DNA of 64,000 bases from Hydrotalea sandarakina. GTDB lineage: Bacteria; Bacteroidota; Bacteroidia; Chitinophagales; Chitinophagaceae. Positions 14,891-24,512 of the stretch are shown here, piece by piece. The translations under genes and the position numbers were made by a program. The notes beneath the pieces were generated by a model. That model made no database searches, was not told the origin of the DNA, and worked only from the letters and a program-made list of their open reading frames with translations. Position 1 is the stretch's first letter. Each line of letters starts with the position of its first letter. The stretch spans positions 1-64,000 of the forward strand of contig NZ_QKZV01000001.1 of assembly GCF_003254115.1 (NCBI RefSeq), read 5' to 3'.

Positions 14891-17845
14891 ATGCATATGA
14901 GAAAATTTTTATTTTTAATTGCTGCTTTAGTTGCAACATCATCTCTGCTAGCACAAAAAAAAGTATTAGATCATTCCGTTTATGATAGTTGGCAAAGTAT
15001 TGGAGAAAAGCAAATAAGTAACAATGGAGAAATAGTTACATACACCATTGTACCACAAGAGGGGGATGGCTGTTTGTGGATTAGAAAATATAATACCCAA
15101 AAACAGCAGTGGGATACCGTTGATAGCGTTCCCAGGGGTTATCAAGCCAAAATAACAAATGATGCAGCATTTGTTGTATGTAAAATAAAACCTTTGTATC
15201 AACAAATTCGTGAGGCAAAAATTAAAAAGCTGAAGCCGGAAAATATGCCGAAAGACAGTATGGCTATCATTAATATACAAACCGGCTCTATTACAAAAGT
15301 TGCCGCGGTTCAAAGCTTTTTATTGCCCGAAAAAGGGAATAACCTATTGATTTGCTTAAAAGAGAATATGATTGCTCACACACCTGCAAAAAATGATTCT
15401 GCAAGTTTAGTTCAGCAACTTAAAAAGCAACTTTCCGGTACACAACATTTAGAAGACAGTTTAAAAAAGCAATTACAGTTATTGCAAGAAAAGGGTTTCG
15501 CCAACTTTAATGCTTCCATAAAAAAAGGGAGTGATACTCTTTCAAAAAATACAGAATCACCAGTTAAAACTGATTTATATATTTATCGTTTACCCAATAC
15601 CGAACCCGAAATTATACATAAAGTGCAACAGGCTATTGTGTCTAAGTGGGGTACTGCAGTGTTATTGAGTGAATGGATAGGGCCTGAAAATTTTTCTGTA
15701 AAGTATTATCAACTGAGCCAAAACAAACCCATTACTGTAGCAAATGGCCTGCATGAGGTAAGTGCTCTAACTTTTGATGAATCCGGAAAACAATTATCAT
15801 TTGTTGCAGAAAAAGACAGCAGCAGTAAAGCATTGCAAAAGTTTTATGGTTTGTATTACTATACAGCTGGTGCAGATAGTGCTACATTAATTGTAAACCG
15901 TAATACCAAAGGCATGCCCTTAAATTGGAGTGTAAGTGCCTTTAGCAATACACATTTTAGTGAATCAGGCAAAAGATTATTTTTTGGAACAGCACCTGTT
16001 TTACCACCAAAAGATACTACTGTACCAGCCTTTGAACAAGCCGGTCTAGATATTTGGCATTATAATGATGATGATATAATGCCGGCTCAATTAAAAAATT
16101 TAGAAAGGAATTTGAAAAAGAATTATTTAGCTCGTTATGATTTTACTACACATACAATGGTGCAATTGGCTAATAACGTATTTGAAAATGTAGTAGAAAC
16201 CAACAAAGGCGATGGTAAGTATTTTTATACCTATACCGATACCGGCAGAAGGGTTCAAAAGCAGTGGCAAGGATATACGTTTAAAGATGTGTATGCAATA
16301 AACCCCGAAAATGGCGACAAGCAAAAAATAGCTGCTAACGTAAAAGTACGCATATATGCTTCCAGTACGGGAAAATACCTGGTATTGTATAATGAAGTGT
16401 TGAGAAAGTATTATTGTTACAATGCCGATATCAATAAATTGTATGCCATAGCTAATGATATTACTACGCCTTTATACGATGAGACTAATGATGTTCCCGA
16501 TGATCCTTCAAATTATGGCATAGCAGGATTTACAGGTAATGATAGTTATGTGTGGATATATGACCGATTTGATATTTGGCAGGTAGATCCGTCGGCAAAA
16601 TTAGCATCACATAAAATTACCAATGGCCGAACTACTAAAATGCAATACCGTTATATTAATGTGAAAGATGAAACATTTATCCCTGCAAATGCGGATGTAT
16701 GGTTGCATTTGTTTAATGAACAAAACAAGTTTAGTGGAATTGCCTTATCAATGCCTGCTAATAATCAACAACAGCCCTGGCTGCGTAAAAACGAAACACT
16801 TTTAAATGTTCCTAAATTTATCAGTGGAACTGAGCTTGATAAAAATGCAACAGAATTAATATTTACAATGGAAGACTATCAAAATAGCCCCAATGTATTT
16901 GTTTTGAATAAACCGGCAACTACCATTAATCAACCACAACAATTAACAGCTATTAATCCGCAACAGCAGCAATACAATTGGGGAACAGCTACCTTATTTA
17001 CCTGGCGTGCCTACAATGGGAAAATGGCTGAAGGTATTTTGTATAAACCTGAAAATTTTGTGCCTACGCAAAAATATCCGATGATTGTTTACTTTTATGA
17101 AAGAAACAATCAAACACTTTACAACTACATTCCACCTACACCAACGCCATCACGTTTAAATATTTCATTTTATGTTAGTAGGGGGTACGTTGTTTTTGTT
17201 CCGGACATTTGGTATACCAAGGGGCATCCGGGGCAAAGTGCCTATGATTATATTGTAAGTGGAACAAGAGCTGTGGTAAAATTAGGATTTGTAGATAGCA
17301 CCAAATTAGGCATTCAGGGACAAAGTTGGGGTGGTTACCAAACTGCATATGTAATTACCAGAACCAATTTGTATAAAGCTGCATGGGCAGGTGCACCGGT
17401 GGTAAATATGTTTAGTGCTTATGGAGGTATAAGATGGGAAAGTGGTGTGAATAGGCAGTTTCAATATGAAAAAACACAAAGCCGCATTGGTGCCGATATT
17501 TGGCAAAGACCCGATTTATATATTGAGAATTCCCCTTTGTTTCATTTAAAAAATGTAAAAACACCGCTCGTAATTATGAGTAATGATGCAGATGGTGCTG
17601 TGCCATGGTATCAGGGCATTGAATTTTATACTGCTTTGCGCCGTTTACATAAACCGGTTTGGCTATTGGTTTATAATGGTGAAGCACACAATTTAGTTGA
17701 ACGTAGAAACAGAAAAGATATTCAAATTAGAGAGCAACAATTTTTCGACTGGCTTTTAAAGGGTGCAAAACCTGCAAAATGGATAACGGAGGGCGTTCCT
17801 GCCATTTTAAAAGGAAGAGATTGGGGCTTGGAAACAGTTAACTAA
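14891..17845 (+). CDS. Secreted S9-family prolyl oligopeptidase-type peptidase
   Basis: The protein has 984 residues with a signal peptide (M-R-K-F-L-F-L-I-A-A ... L-L-A-Q), a long N-terminal beta-propeller-like region (about 25-690) and a C-terminal alpha/beta hydrolase domain. The catalytic serine is S812 in G-Q-S-W-G-G-Y, with the acid in the D-A-D-G-A-V-P stretch (899-905) and H933 in G-E-A-H-N-L. It probably degrades peptides in the periplasm or outside. The start is set at the ATG before the signal peptide, 6 bases ahead of the M-R-K codon; the longer frame begins with GTG. A bidirectional terminator follows. Confidence 0.88.
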   Translation: MHMRKFLFLIAALVATSSLLAQKKVLDHSVYDSWQSIGEKQISNNGEIVTYTIVPQEGDGCLWIRKYNTQKQQWDTVDSVPRGYQAKITNDAAFVVCKIKPLYQQIREAKIKKLKPENMPKDSMAIINIQTGSITKVAAVQSFLLPEKGNNLLICLKENMIAHTPAKNDSASLVQQLKKQLSGTQHLEDSLKKQLQLLQEKGFANFNASIKKGSDTLSKNTESPVKTDLYIYRLPNTEPEIIHKVQQAIVSKWGTAVLLSEWIGPENFSVKYYQLSQNKPITVANGLHEVSALTFDESGKQLSFVAEKDSSSKALQKFYGLYYYTAGADSATLIVNRNTKGMPLNWSVSAFSNTHFSESGKRLFFGTAPVLPPKDTTVPAFEQAGLDIWHYNDDDIMPAQLKNLERNLKKNYLARYDFTTHTMVQLANNVFENVVETNKGDGKYFYTYTDTGRRVQKQWQGYTFKDVYAINPENGDKQKIAANVKVRIYASSTGKYLVLYNEVLRKYYCYNADINKLYAIANDITTPLYDETNDVPDDPSNYGIAGFTGNDSYVWIYDRFDIWQVDPSAKLASHKITNGRTTKMQYRYINVKDETFIPANADVWLHLFNEQNKFSGIALSMPANNQQQPWLRKNETLLNVPKFISGTELDKNATELIFTMEDYQNSPNVFVLNKPATTINQPQQLTAINPQQQQYNWGTATLFTWRAYNGKMAEGILYKPENFVPTQKYPMIVYFYERNNQTLYNYIPPTPTPSRLNISFYVSRGYVVFVPDIWYTKGHPGQSAYDYIVSGTRAVVKLGFVDSTKLGIQGQSWGGYQTAYVITRTNLYKAAWAGAPVVNMFSAYGGIRWESGVNRQFQYEKTQSRIGADIWQRPDLYIENSPLFHLKNVKTPLVIMSNDADGAVPWYQGIEFYTALRRLHKPVWLLVYNGEAHNLVERRNRKDIQIREQQFFDWLLKGAKPAKWITEGVPAILKGRDWGLETVN

Positions 17846-17866
17846 TTCAGAAGAATTATTCAATAA

Positions 17867-17902
17867 AAAAGCGGCTGAGGATTATGTATCCAAGCCGCTT
17901 TT
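17867..17902. terminator. Bidirectional terminator between S9 peptidase and E2 genes
   Basis: A perfect 10-bp stem AAAAGCGGCT/AGCCGCTTTT (17867-17876 with 17893-17902) lies between convergent genes. A-rich and T-rich flanks give a U-tract when read from either side. Confidence 0.88.
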
Positions 17903-17921
17903 CTGTGTTTAACTATTTTTA

Positions 17922-19358
17922 TTAATCAATGTAATGTTCCTGAACTACCAATTTTAATTCGCGGTTTACATCCCATGCTTCAAATTCTTTGGCAACTTCG
18001 TGTAAAAAGCTGGCACCGATGCTACCATCAATAATTCTGTGATCATAGCTCATGGATAAATACATCATGTGTCTAATGCCAATATAATCGCCTTTATCTG
18101 TTTCAATAACAACAGGACGTTTTTTGATGGCACCTACTGCTAAAATAGCAACTTGTGGTTGGTTAATAATGGGGGTTCCCATTAAACTGCCAAAAGTTCC
18201 CACATTGGTTAAAGTAAAGGTACCACCTTGGGTATCATCCGGCTTTAATTTATTATTTCTGGCATTGTCAGCAAGGCTATTCACAGCCTTGGTTAAACCC
18301 ACCAGGCTTAAATTTTCTGCATTTTTAATAACCGGCACAATTAGGTTACCGTTAGGTAAGGCAGTGGCCATGCCTATATTCAAATTTTTCTTGATGATGA
18401 TTTTATCGCCATCAACAGAACTGTTTACAATAGGGAAGCGCTTTAAAACTTTTACAATACACTCAATAAACATGGGTGTGAATGTAATTTTAGTGCCTTC
18501 AACTTTTTCGAAGTTGTCTTTTACTTTGTTGCGCCATAGTACCATATTGGTAACATCGGCTTCAGTAAAACTGGTTACATGTGGACTGGTATGCTTACTA
18601 TCAACCATGTGTTTGGCAATTAGTTTGCGCATACGGTCCATTTCAATAATTTCCACATTTTGTTGAGGAATGGTAATGGGTGCCGGTGATTCCGGAACTG
18701 CTTTTATTTCTTCTTCAATAATATGGGGTACATTAACAACAGGATTAGCAGGTTGAGGCGCAGGTGCAACAGCAGGTTTTACTTTTCCTGCTTTTTTATC
18801 GGATAAATATTGTAAAATATCTTTTTTAGATACCCTGCCTTCTGCACCCGTACCGGGTATATTTTCCAGTTCGGCCATGCTAATCCCTTCACTATTGGCA
18901 ATATTTAAAACTAATGGTGAGTAAAAGCGGTTGTTGCCTGAAGTATTGTTATTAATCTGTGCTGCATTAGGTGCAAATGGAACAGCAACAGGTTCATCAT
19001 GTATTGCAGGTTCCAAGGTTTTAAATTGTCCGTTGGCATTAACCTGCATGCTTCTGGTTTCGGGTTTGGCAGCAGCGGGAATTGGTGTTGGCGCAGGAGA
19101 TGAATTTCCTGCAGTATCAGCCACTTCAATTTTTGCTAATACGGCACCCACCGGAACCACATCATTAACATTATATAAAATTTCTTTAATAGTTCCCGCA
19201 ACAGTACTGGGTACTTCGCTATCTACTTTATCAGTTGCAATATCAAGCACGGTCTCGTCTTGTTTTACAACATCGCCAACTTTTTTGTGCCAGCGCAAAA
19301 TAGTAGCTTCCATAATACTTTCACCCATTTTGGGCATCACTAAATCTGCTAAAGCCAT
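17922..19358 (-). CDS. 2-oxo acid dehydrogenase E2 (dihydrolipoamide acyltransferase)
   Basis: This E2 core of a 2-oxoacid dehydrogenase complex has an N-terminal lipoyl domain with lipoyl-lysine K44 (A-T-D-K-V-D-S-E-V), an Ala/Pro-rich linker, and a peripheral subunit-binding domain (G-T-G-A-E-G-R-V-S-K-K-D-I). The C-terminal acyltransferase domain contains D-H-R-I-I-D-G. The 478 residues and the M-P-K-M-G-E-S-I start suggest a branched-chain or mixed-substrate type; E1 and E3 are not nearby, so specificity is open. The start is at M-A-L-A-D-L because the longer frame begins with TTG. Confidence 0.88.
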   Translation of the reverse strand: MALADLVMPKMGESIMEATILRWHKKVGDVVKQDETVLDIATDKVDSEVPSTVAGTIKEILYNVNDVVPVGAVLAKIEVADTAGNSSPAPTPIPAAAKPETRSMQVNANGQFKTLEPAIHDEPVAVPFAPNAAQINNNTSGNNRFYSPLVLNIANSEGISMAELENIPGTGAEGRVSKKDILQYLSDKKAGKVKPAVAPAPQPANPVVNVPHIIEEEIKAVPESPAPITIPQQNVEIIEMDRMRKLIAKHMVDSKHTSPHVTSFTEADVTNMVLWRNKVKDNFEKVEGTKITFTPMFIECIVKVLKRFPIVNSSVDGDKIIIKKNLNIGMATALPNGNLIVPVIKNAENLSLVGLTKAVNSLADNARNNKLKPDDTQGGTFTLTNVGTFGSLMGTPIINQPQVAILAVGAIKKRPVVIETDKGDYIGIRHMMYLSMSYDHRIIDGSIGASFLHEVAKEFEAWDVNRELKLVVQEHYID

Positions 19359-19393
19359 AAAATACAATTTTGGTGATAATATACTGTTGAAGT

Positions 19394-19407
19394 ATTACTT
19401 TAGTAAT
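19394..19407. other. 14-bp palindrome upstream of the E2 gene
   Basis: ATTACT and AGTAAT flank a two-base centre, a perfect inverted repeat 36-49 bp upstream of the E2 ATG. The size and position fit an operator, but no regulator can be named. Confidence 0.4.
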
Positions 19408-19522
19408 GTTGGCAGCAATCGTTTAATAGCCTATTCAACAGTAAAATTCAGGGTCAAAAATAGTGTTTTAGCATGGTACCTGCACACGATTTTTGCCAAT
19501 AAGCAATAATTTAATGTAAATG

Positions 19523-20785
19523 TTAATTTTTGTCATTCATTAGTTGAATAAGAAGCAATAGCGCATTAGCTGCAGTTAATTGAATATTGCGTTGTCTATT
19601 GAAACGGAAATGCATTTTTTTAGTAATAATTTTATGATTTCCCGATACGGCCATCCAAACAGTACCTACGGGTTTATCGGGTGTAGCACCGCCGGGTCCC
19701 ATAATACCGCTAACTGCAATAGCATAATCGGTATGTAGCATTTCTTGTGCATTCTGCACCATTTCACGCACTACTTCTTCACTCACTGCACCATATTTTT
19801 CAAGTGTTTGCTTATTTACGTGTAACACTTTTTCTTTTATATCATAAGAATAACTAATAATACTTCCTTCATAATACGAGGATGAGCCCGGAATGGAAGT
19901 AATTAAATGAGATATGTAACCGCCTGTACAACTTTCAGCAGTGCCAATGGTTTTCTTTTGTTCCAATAAAATTCTGCCTACTACGGCTTCAAGTGGTTCA
20001 TCTTTATCGGTTATCATTACATCGGCCACCAATGCTTTCAAGTTTTCAAAATAAGTATTAATGGTTGCATTTACTTCCGTAGCATTTTCCCCGTTTAGTG
20101 TTAGGCGTAAACGAACCATGCCATAATTGGGTAAGTAGGCTAGCGATAAATTCTTTGGTAATGATTTTTCAAATTCTACTAATCGTTCTGCCAACATTGA
20201 TTCGCCTATACCGGCAGTTAACAAAGTTCTATGTTCAATACTACCTAAAGTAAACCGTTGTTGTAATAAGGGAATAATTTCATTTTGCATTAATCCCTGC
20301 ATTTCATGCGGAACACCCGGTAATGAAAAAAATAAACACCCATTTTTTTCAAACAACATTCCCGGTGCAGTACCCAATTCGTTTTTTATAATAGTACAAT
20401 TATCGGGTACTTCTGCTTGTTTTATATTTCTTTCAGACAATGGAAGTCCTCGCTTAAAAACATGTTCAAATAAATATTCAACATGTTGTAAGGTGGGTTG
20501 ATGCAACACTAATTTTCCACCAAAATATTTACACAGTAGGGGCTTGGTTATATCATCTGAAGTAGGGCCTAATCCGCCCGTAATGAAGATAAGGGTTGAT
20601 AAAGCACTCTCTTGGTCAAGCGCTTGCCAAATTTCATCCCATTTATCGCCAACAGCTATTCTTCTATGTATCGGAATGCCAATTTTATTCAATGCCTGAG
20701 CCATCCAGGCGCTATTGGTATCAATAACTTGTCCTATCAGTAGTTCATCGCCTATCGTAATAATAGAGGCAGAAATGGTATTCAT
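19523..20785 (-). CDS. cinA: CinA-family protein (nicotinamide-nucleotide amidohydrolase)
   Basis: The full-length 420-residue CinA has an N-terminal molybdopterin-binding-like domain (I-G-D-E-L-L-I-G-Q-V-I-D-T-N-S at 11-25, G-G-L-G-P-T-S-D-D at 70-78) and a C-terminal amidase domain (T-A-E-S-C-T-G-G at 282-289, G-I-M-G-P-G-G-A). The amidase recycles NMN to NaMN in pyridine-nucleotide salvage; the N-terminal domain has ADP-ribose pyrophosphatase activity in some homologues. A promoter-like box lies at 20803-20810. Confidence 0.93.
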   Translation of the reverse strand: MNTISASIITIGDELLIGQVIDTNSAWMAQALNKIGIPIHRRIAVGDKWDEIWQALDQESALSTLIFITGGLGPTSDDITKPLLCKYFGGKLVLHQPTLQHVEYLFEHVFKRGLPLSERNIKQAEVPDNCTIIKNELGTAPGMLFEKNGCLFFSLPGVPHEMQGLMQNEIIPLLQQRFTLGSIEHRTLLTAGIGESMLAERLVEFEKSLPKNLSLAYLPNYGMVRLRLTLNGENATEVNATINTYFENLKALVADVMITDKDEPLEAVVGRILLEQKKTIGTAESCTGGYISHLITSIPGSSSYYEGSIISYSYDIKEKVLHVNKQTLEKYGAVSEEVVREMVQNAQEMLHTDYAIAVSGIMGPGGATPDKPVGTVWMAVSGNHKIITKKMHFRFNRQRNIQLTAANALLLLIQLMNDKN

Positions 20786-20802
20786 ATCACTAAAATTGCC
20801 TG

Positions 20803-20810
20803 CAAAAGTA
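20803..20810 (-). promoter_or_regulatory. -7 box for cinA
   Basis: TACTTTTG followed by C on the minus strand matches TAnnTTTGY. A TTG lies 22 bp upstream, and the implied leader is about 12-14 bases. Confidence 0.45.
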
Positions 20811-20884
20811 AAGTAGTTAATATTTTAAAACCCAATTATATTTTTAAACGGCATTTTGTGTATTGTAACATGCGTTTGCGCCTG

Positions 20885-21295
20885 TTATTTAAAGTAAACG
20901 GCCAATTTTTCGTATAAATGTTGGGGCATATTTGTTTTTTCCTTTGTTTTTGCATTAATAAAATACAAAACCACCCTGCCTACGGTTATTAATTTGTGTT
21001 GCTCATTAAAAATTTCCTGGTGAAACTCAATTTTATGATCGGTTGGTAAGTTTTTTAAAGTAGTGGTAATAGTTAATAAATCATCATAATGCGCCGGGCG
21101 TAAATATTTTGTGTGTATTTCAACAATGGGCATTATAATACCCATAGCTTCCATATCCTTGTAAGTAAAACCCAATTGGCGAATACTTTCTGTTCGTCCA
21201 ACTTCAAAATATTGAACATAATTGCCATGATAAACCACATTCATTTGGTCCGTTTCTGCATATCTAACTCTAATCTGTGTGCTACTTTGATACAT
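20885..21295 (-). CDS. Acyl-CoA thioesterase, YbgC/FadM hotdog family
   Basis: The 136-residue hotdog-fold 4-hydroxybenzoyl-CoA-type thioesterase has the catalytic motif Y-A-E-T-D-Q-M-N-V-V-Y-H-G-N-Y with D16. It hydrolyses acyl-CoA thioesters; the chain length is unknown. A near-consensus -7 sequence TACCTTTA lies about 22 bp upstream (21316-21323). It is transcribed toward cinA, 99 bp away. Confidence 0.88.
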   Translation of the reverse strand: MYQSSTQIRVRYAETDQMNVVYHGNYVQYFEVGRTESIRQLGFTYKDMEAMGIIMPIVEIHTKYLRPAHYDDLLTITTTLKNLPTDHKIEFHQEIFNEQHKLITVGRVVLYFINAKTKEKTNMPQHLYEKLAVYFK

Positions 21296-21456
21296 TTTTT
21301 TTAAAAATTTGTTGGTAAAGGTATTAAGCTTTACTGTTTATCCACAAAATGTGGAATGGTATTTGGTTACAAAGTGAGGGTATTAACTTTAAACTTATTT
21401 TGCGTTTATTTAAGATTCCGTTCATAATCTTTGTTCATAATACACGTTTCAATTAT

Positions 21457-24400
21457 ATGCAGATAAAACATTTTTTTTTATATGTATTGTTTAGTGCTAG
21501 CATGTATACCGGTTATGCACAGGCTACAAAAATAAATAATGACCCCGCCGCATTGTTTAAGCAGGCTAAAGAGTATTTTCAAAACAATGAATATAGTTTA
21601 GCTTATCCTGTTTTTAAAAATTTGCAAAATCCGCAATACGGTGCTACACTTAATGATGCCACCATACGTGAGGAAATAAAATTTTACACCATTGCCTGTG
21701 AACTGTATTTAAAAAATGCCGCTGCAGCTTCACAAGCTGCTGAATTCATTAGCCTTGAAACCACTACACCGTTGGTGCAAATGATGAGTTTTTATTTGGC
21801 TGAATATTTATTTGAACAAAAAAATTATACGGACGCACTTACTTATTATCAAAAAGCAGGTATTGATAATTTAAGTAATAGCCAAATTTCTACTTTGAAA
21901 TTTCATATGGCTTATGCCTATTTTACTTTACAAAAATTTAATGATGCCAAACCATTGTTTGATGTTATCAGGCAAATAAAAACCGACCCAAATTATATTG
22001 ATGCGAATTATTATTATGGCTTTATTTGTTTTTACGAAAAAAACTATGCAGCTGCATTGCAGGCATTTACTATAATTGAAAAAGACAAGACGTACAAAAA
22101 CATTGTTCCTTTCTATATTGCAGAGATTTACTATTTCCAAGGGAATTACGATAAAGCCCTATTGTATGCCGAAGCTGCTTTATTAGCTGGCAATCAGTAT
22201 TATGAGTTACCATTAAAACAGTTAATTGGTCATTTGTATTTTGATAAAAAAGATTATGCCCGTGCTAAATCATATTTAGAAGCATACATTAATGCTACGC
22301 CAACCCCTAACCGTGAAGATGTGTATGAATTAGCCTATTGTTATTATGCTACCGGCAATTATCAGCAAAGTATTACAGGATTTAAAGAGTTGGGCGGGAA
22401 ACAAGATTCATTAGCCCAAAATAGTATGTATTTGTTAGCGGATGCTTACTTAAAAACAGGCCAAAAAGCCAACGCAAGAAATGCTTTTTTGTTTTGTGCA
22501 ACCAATAATGCTAACCCAACTCAAAAACAAGTATCCATTTTTAACTATGCAAAATTAAGTTACGAATTAGGATACTTTGATATTGCTCAACGTGAGTTGG
22601 AAAATTTCATCAACAATTATCCCTCATCGCCTTATATTCAAGAAGCCAAAGAAATTCAAGTAAGCGTATTGGCTAACACAAGCAATTATAAAGATGCATT
22701 AATGTTGTTTGAAAGCTTACCGTCTCAAAGTGAAAACGTTAAGAAAGTATATCCGCGAATTTTATATGGTAGGGCTGTTGAATTGCTGAACGATCAGCGT
22801 GTAAATGAGGCTAATGCTTTATTAGTTCGTTTATTACAAGTGCCTTATAATGAATCGCAATTACCATACGCTTATTTCTGGTTAGGTGAAATTGCATACA
22901 GAAACGGTAATGTTGATGCTGCCATACAATATGATAATGCTTATTTAAAAAATCCTGTTGTTTTGGGCGAAGTAAATCCGATTAATGCACATTATAATTT
23001 GGGATATGCTTTATTAAAAAAGGAAATGTATAGCGAGGCACTCAGTAATTTTCAACAAGTTGCCAAAACCATTTCTTTCAATCCAACTCCCGTGCAGTTA
23101 GATGCGTATATACGTTCAGGTGATTGTTATTTCATGAATAGAAATTATAAGCCGGCATTAACCATTTATGATAAAGTAATTGATATGAATGCCAAAGGTG
23201 CCGATTATGCTTTGTACCAAAAAGCTATTATTGCAGGTGCCTATAATAAAAATTCCGAAAAAATTAATTTACTACAATCACTTATTAAGCAGTACCCCAA
23301 TTCTGAGTTTGCCAGTGAAGCCAATTTTGAAATTGCCAACACCTATATGGCTGCTGAAAATTTTAATGCTGCAATTCCTTATTTGCAAAATATTTTAAAA
23401 AATAATGATGCCGCCGCTTTATGGCCGAAAGTTTACTTGAAGTTGGGTGTGTGTACATTCAACCTAAACCAAAACAACCAATCGCTGCAAAACTTTACAC
23501 AGTTGGTGTCTCACTATCCCAATTCACCGGAAAGTGATGAAGCCATAGAGTATATTCGGAATATATTTTTAGAAAATCATCAGCCTGATGCATTCGTAGC
23601 CTTTATGAAGGAAAACGGCAAGCCGGTATCGTATAGTGAAGAAGATTCTTTAACATTCCGTTCTGCACAACTGGCATATGATGCGGCCAATTTTAATGCT
23701 GCTCAAAAAGGTTATGCAAATTATTTGGCGAAATTTCCTGATGGTAAATATAATATTGAGGCTAACTATTTTATGGCGGAAATTTATTTAATGAATAAAG
23801 ATCCTCAGAATGCCTTTACTTATTATGCTGCTGTTGCTGCTAAAGCACCTAATATTTACGCAGAAAGAAGTGTATTGCAATGTGCCAGAATTGCTTACTT
23901 TGATAAAAAAGATTACACTACTGCCGAAACTTACTATGAACAATTAAAACAAATTGCCACACAGCAAGAAAATAAATTAGAAGCCATGCGTGGTTTATTA
24001 CGTTGTCAGTACAAATTACAACAATGGAAAGATGCAGTGGCGAATGCACAAGATATTCTAAATGAAAAAGGTGCAGCTGAAGATGACCGAATGATGGCTA
24101 ATATGATTGTGGCTAAAAATTTTCAATCAGACAGTGCTTTAACCAATGCTGCAAATGCTTATCAACAGGTAATTAAGTTAGGTAAATCTGAATACAGCGC
24201 CGAAGCGCAATACCGTATTGCTCAAATTTTGTATTTGCAAAATCAACTTCCTGCCGCTGAAAAAGCAGCTTTTGAAGTAATAAAAAAATACGGCTCATAT
24301 GAGTATTGGGTAACGGATAGTTATTTATTGTTGGGTGATATTTATTTTAAAGAGAACGATTTGTTTAATGCGGAAGCAACCTATAAAAGTGTGGCAGAAA

Positions 24401-24489
24401 ATGCTACTATTGAAGCATTGAAAAAAGAAGCAGCAGATAAACTGGCTATGGTACAAGCCGCAAAGAATAAACAACCAAAAACCAATTAA
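21457..24489 (+). CDS. Large secreted tetratricopeptide-repeat protein
   Basis: The 1010-residue protein has a signal peptide (M-Q-I-K-H-F-F ... T-G-Y-A-Q) and TPR units over nearly its whole length, seen as repeated A-x-x-x-Y-x-x-A/G-x-Y-x-x-A patterns. This alpha-solenoid probably lies in the periplasm and scaffolds protein contacts. It opens a rightward run with an outer-membrane barrel 23 bp downstream. The ATG at 21457 is chosen because it starts the signal peptide. No enzymatic motif is visible. Confidence 0.85.
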   Translation: MQIKHFFLYVLFSASMYTGYAQATKINNDPAALFKQAKEYFQNNEYSLAYPVFKNLQNPQYGATLNDATIREEIKFYTIACELYLKNAAAASQAAEFISLETTTPLVQMMSFYLAEYLFEQKNYTDALTYYQKAGIDNLSNSQISTLKFHMAYAYFTLQKFNDAKPLFDVIRQIKTDPNYIDANYYYGFICFYEKNYAAALQAFTIIEKDKTYKNIVPFYIAEIYYFQGNYDKALLYAEAALLAGNQYYELPLKQLIGHLYFDKKDYARAKSYLEAYINATPTPNREDVYELAYCYYATGNYQQSITGFKELGGKQDSLAQNSMYLLADAYLKTGQKANARNAFLFCATNNANPTQKQVSIFNYAKLSYELGYFDIAQRELENFINNYPSSPYIQEAKEIQVSVLANTSNYKDALMLFESLPSQSENVKKVYPRILYGRAVELLNDQRVNEANALLVRLLQVPYNESQLPYAYFWLGEIAYRNGNVDAAIQYDNAYLKNPVVLGEVNPINAHYNLGYALLKKEMYSEALSNFQQVAKTISFNPTPVQLDAYIRSGDCYFMNRNYKPALTIYDKVIDMNAKGADYALYQKAIIAGAYNKNSEKINLLQSLIKQYPNSEFASEANFEIANTYMAAENFNAAIPYLQNILKNNDAAALWPKVYLKLGVCTFNLNQNNQSLQNFTQLVSHYPNSPESDEAIEYIRNIFLENHQPDAFVAFMKENGKPVSYSEEDSLTFRSAQLAYDAANFNAAQKGYANYLAKFPDGKYNIEANYFMAEIYLMNKDPQNAFTYYAAVAAKAPNIYAERSVLQCARIAYFDKKDYTTAETYYEQLKQIATQQENKLEAMRGLLRCQYKLQQWKDAVANAQDILNEKGAAEDDRMMANMIVAKNFQSDSALTNAANAYQQVIKLGKSEYSAEAQYRIAQILYLQNQLPAAEKAAFEVIKKYGSYEYWVTDSYLLLGDIYFKENDLFNAEATYKSVAENATIEALKKEAADKLAMVQAAKNKQPKTN

Positions 24490-24512
24490 CAATATATTTA
24501 ATTAGTTTAAGC

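Noticed and set aside
18124-18666. 180-residue plus-strand frame opposite the E2 gene
   Set aside because: It is antisense to the conserved acyltransferase domain, and the V/L/I/S/T-rich content is a by-product of the reverse codons. No start or upstream signal was seen.
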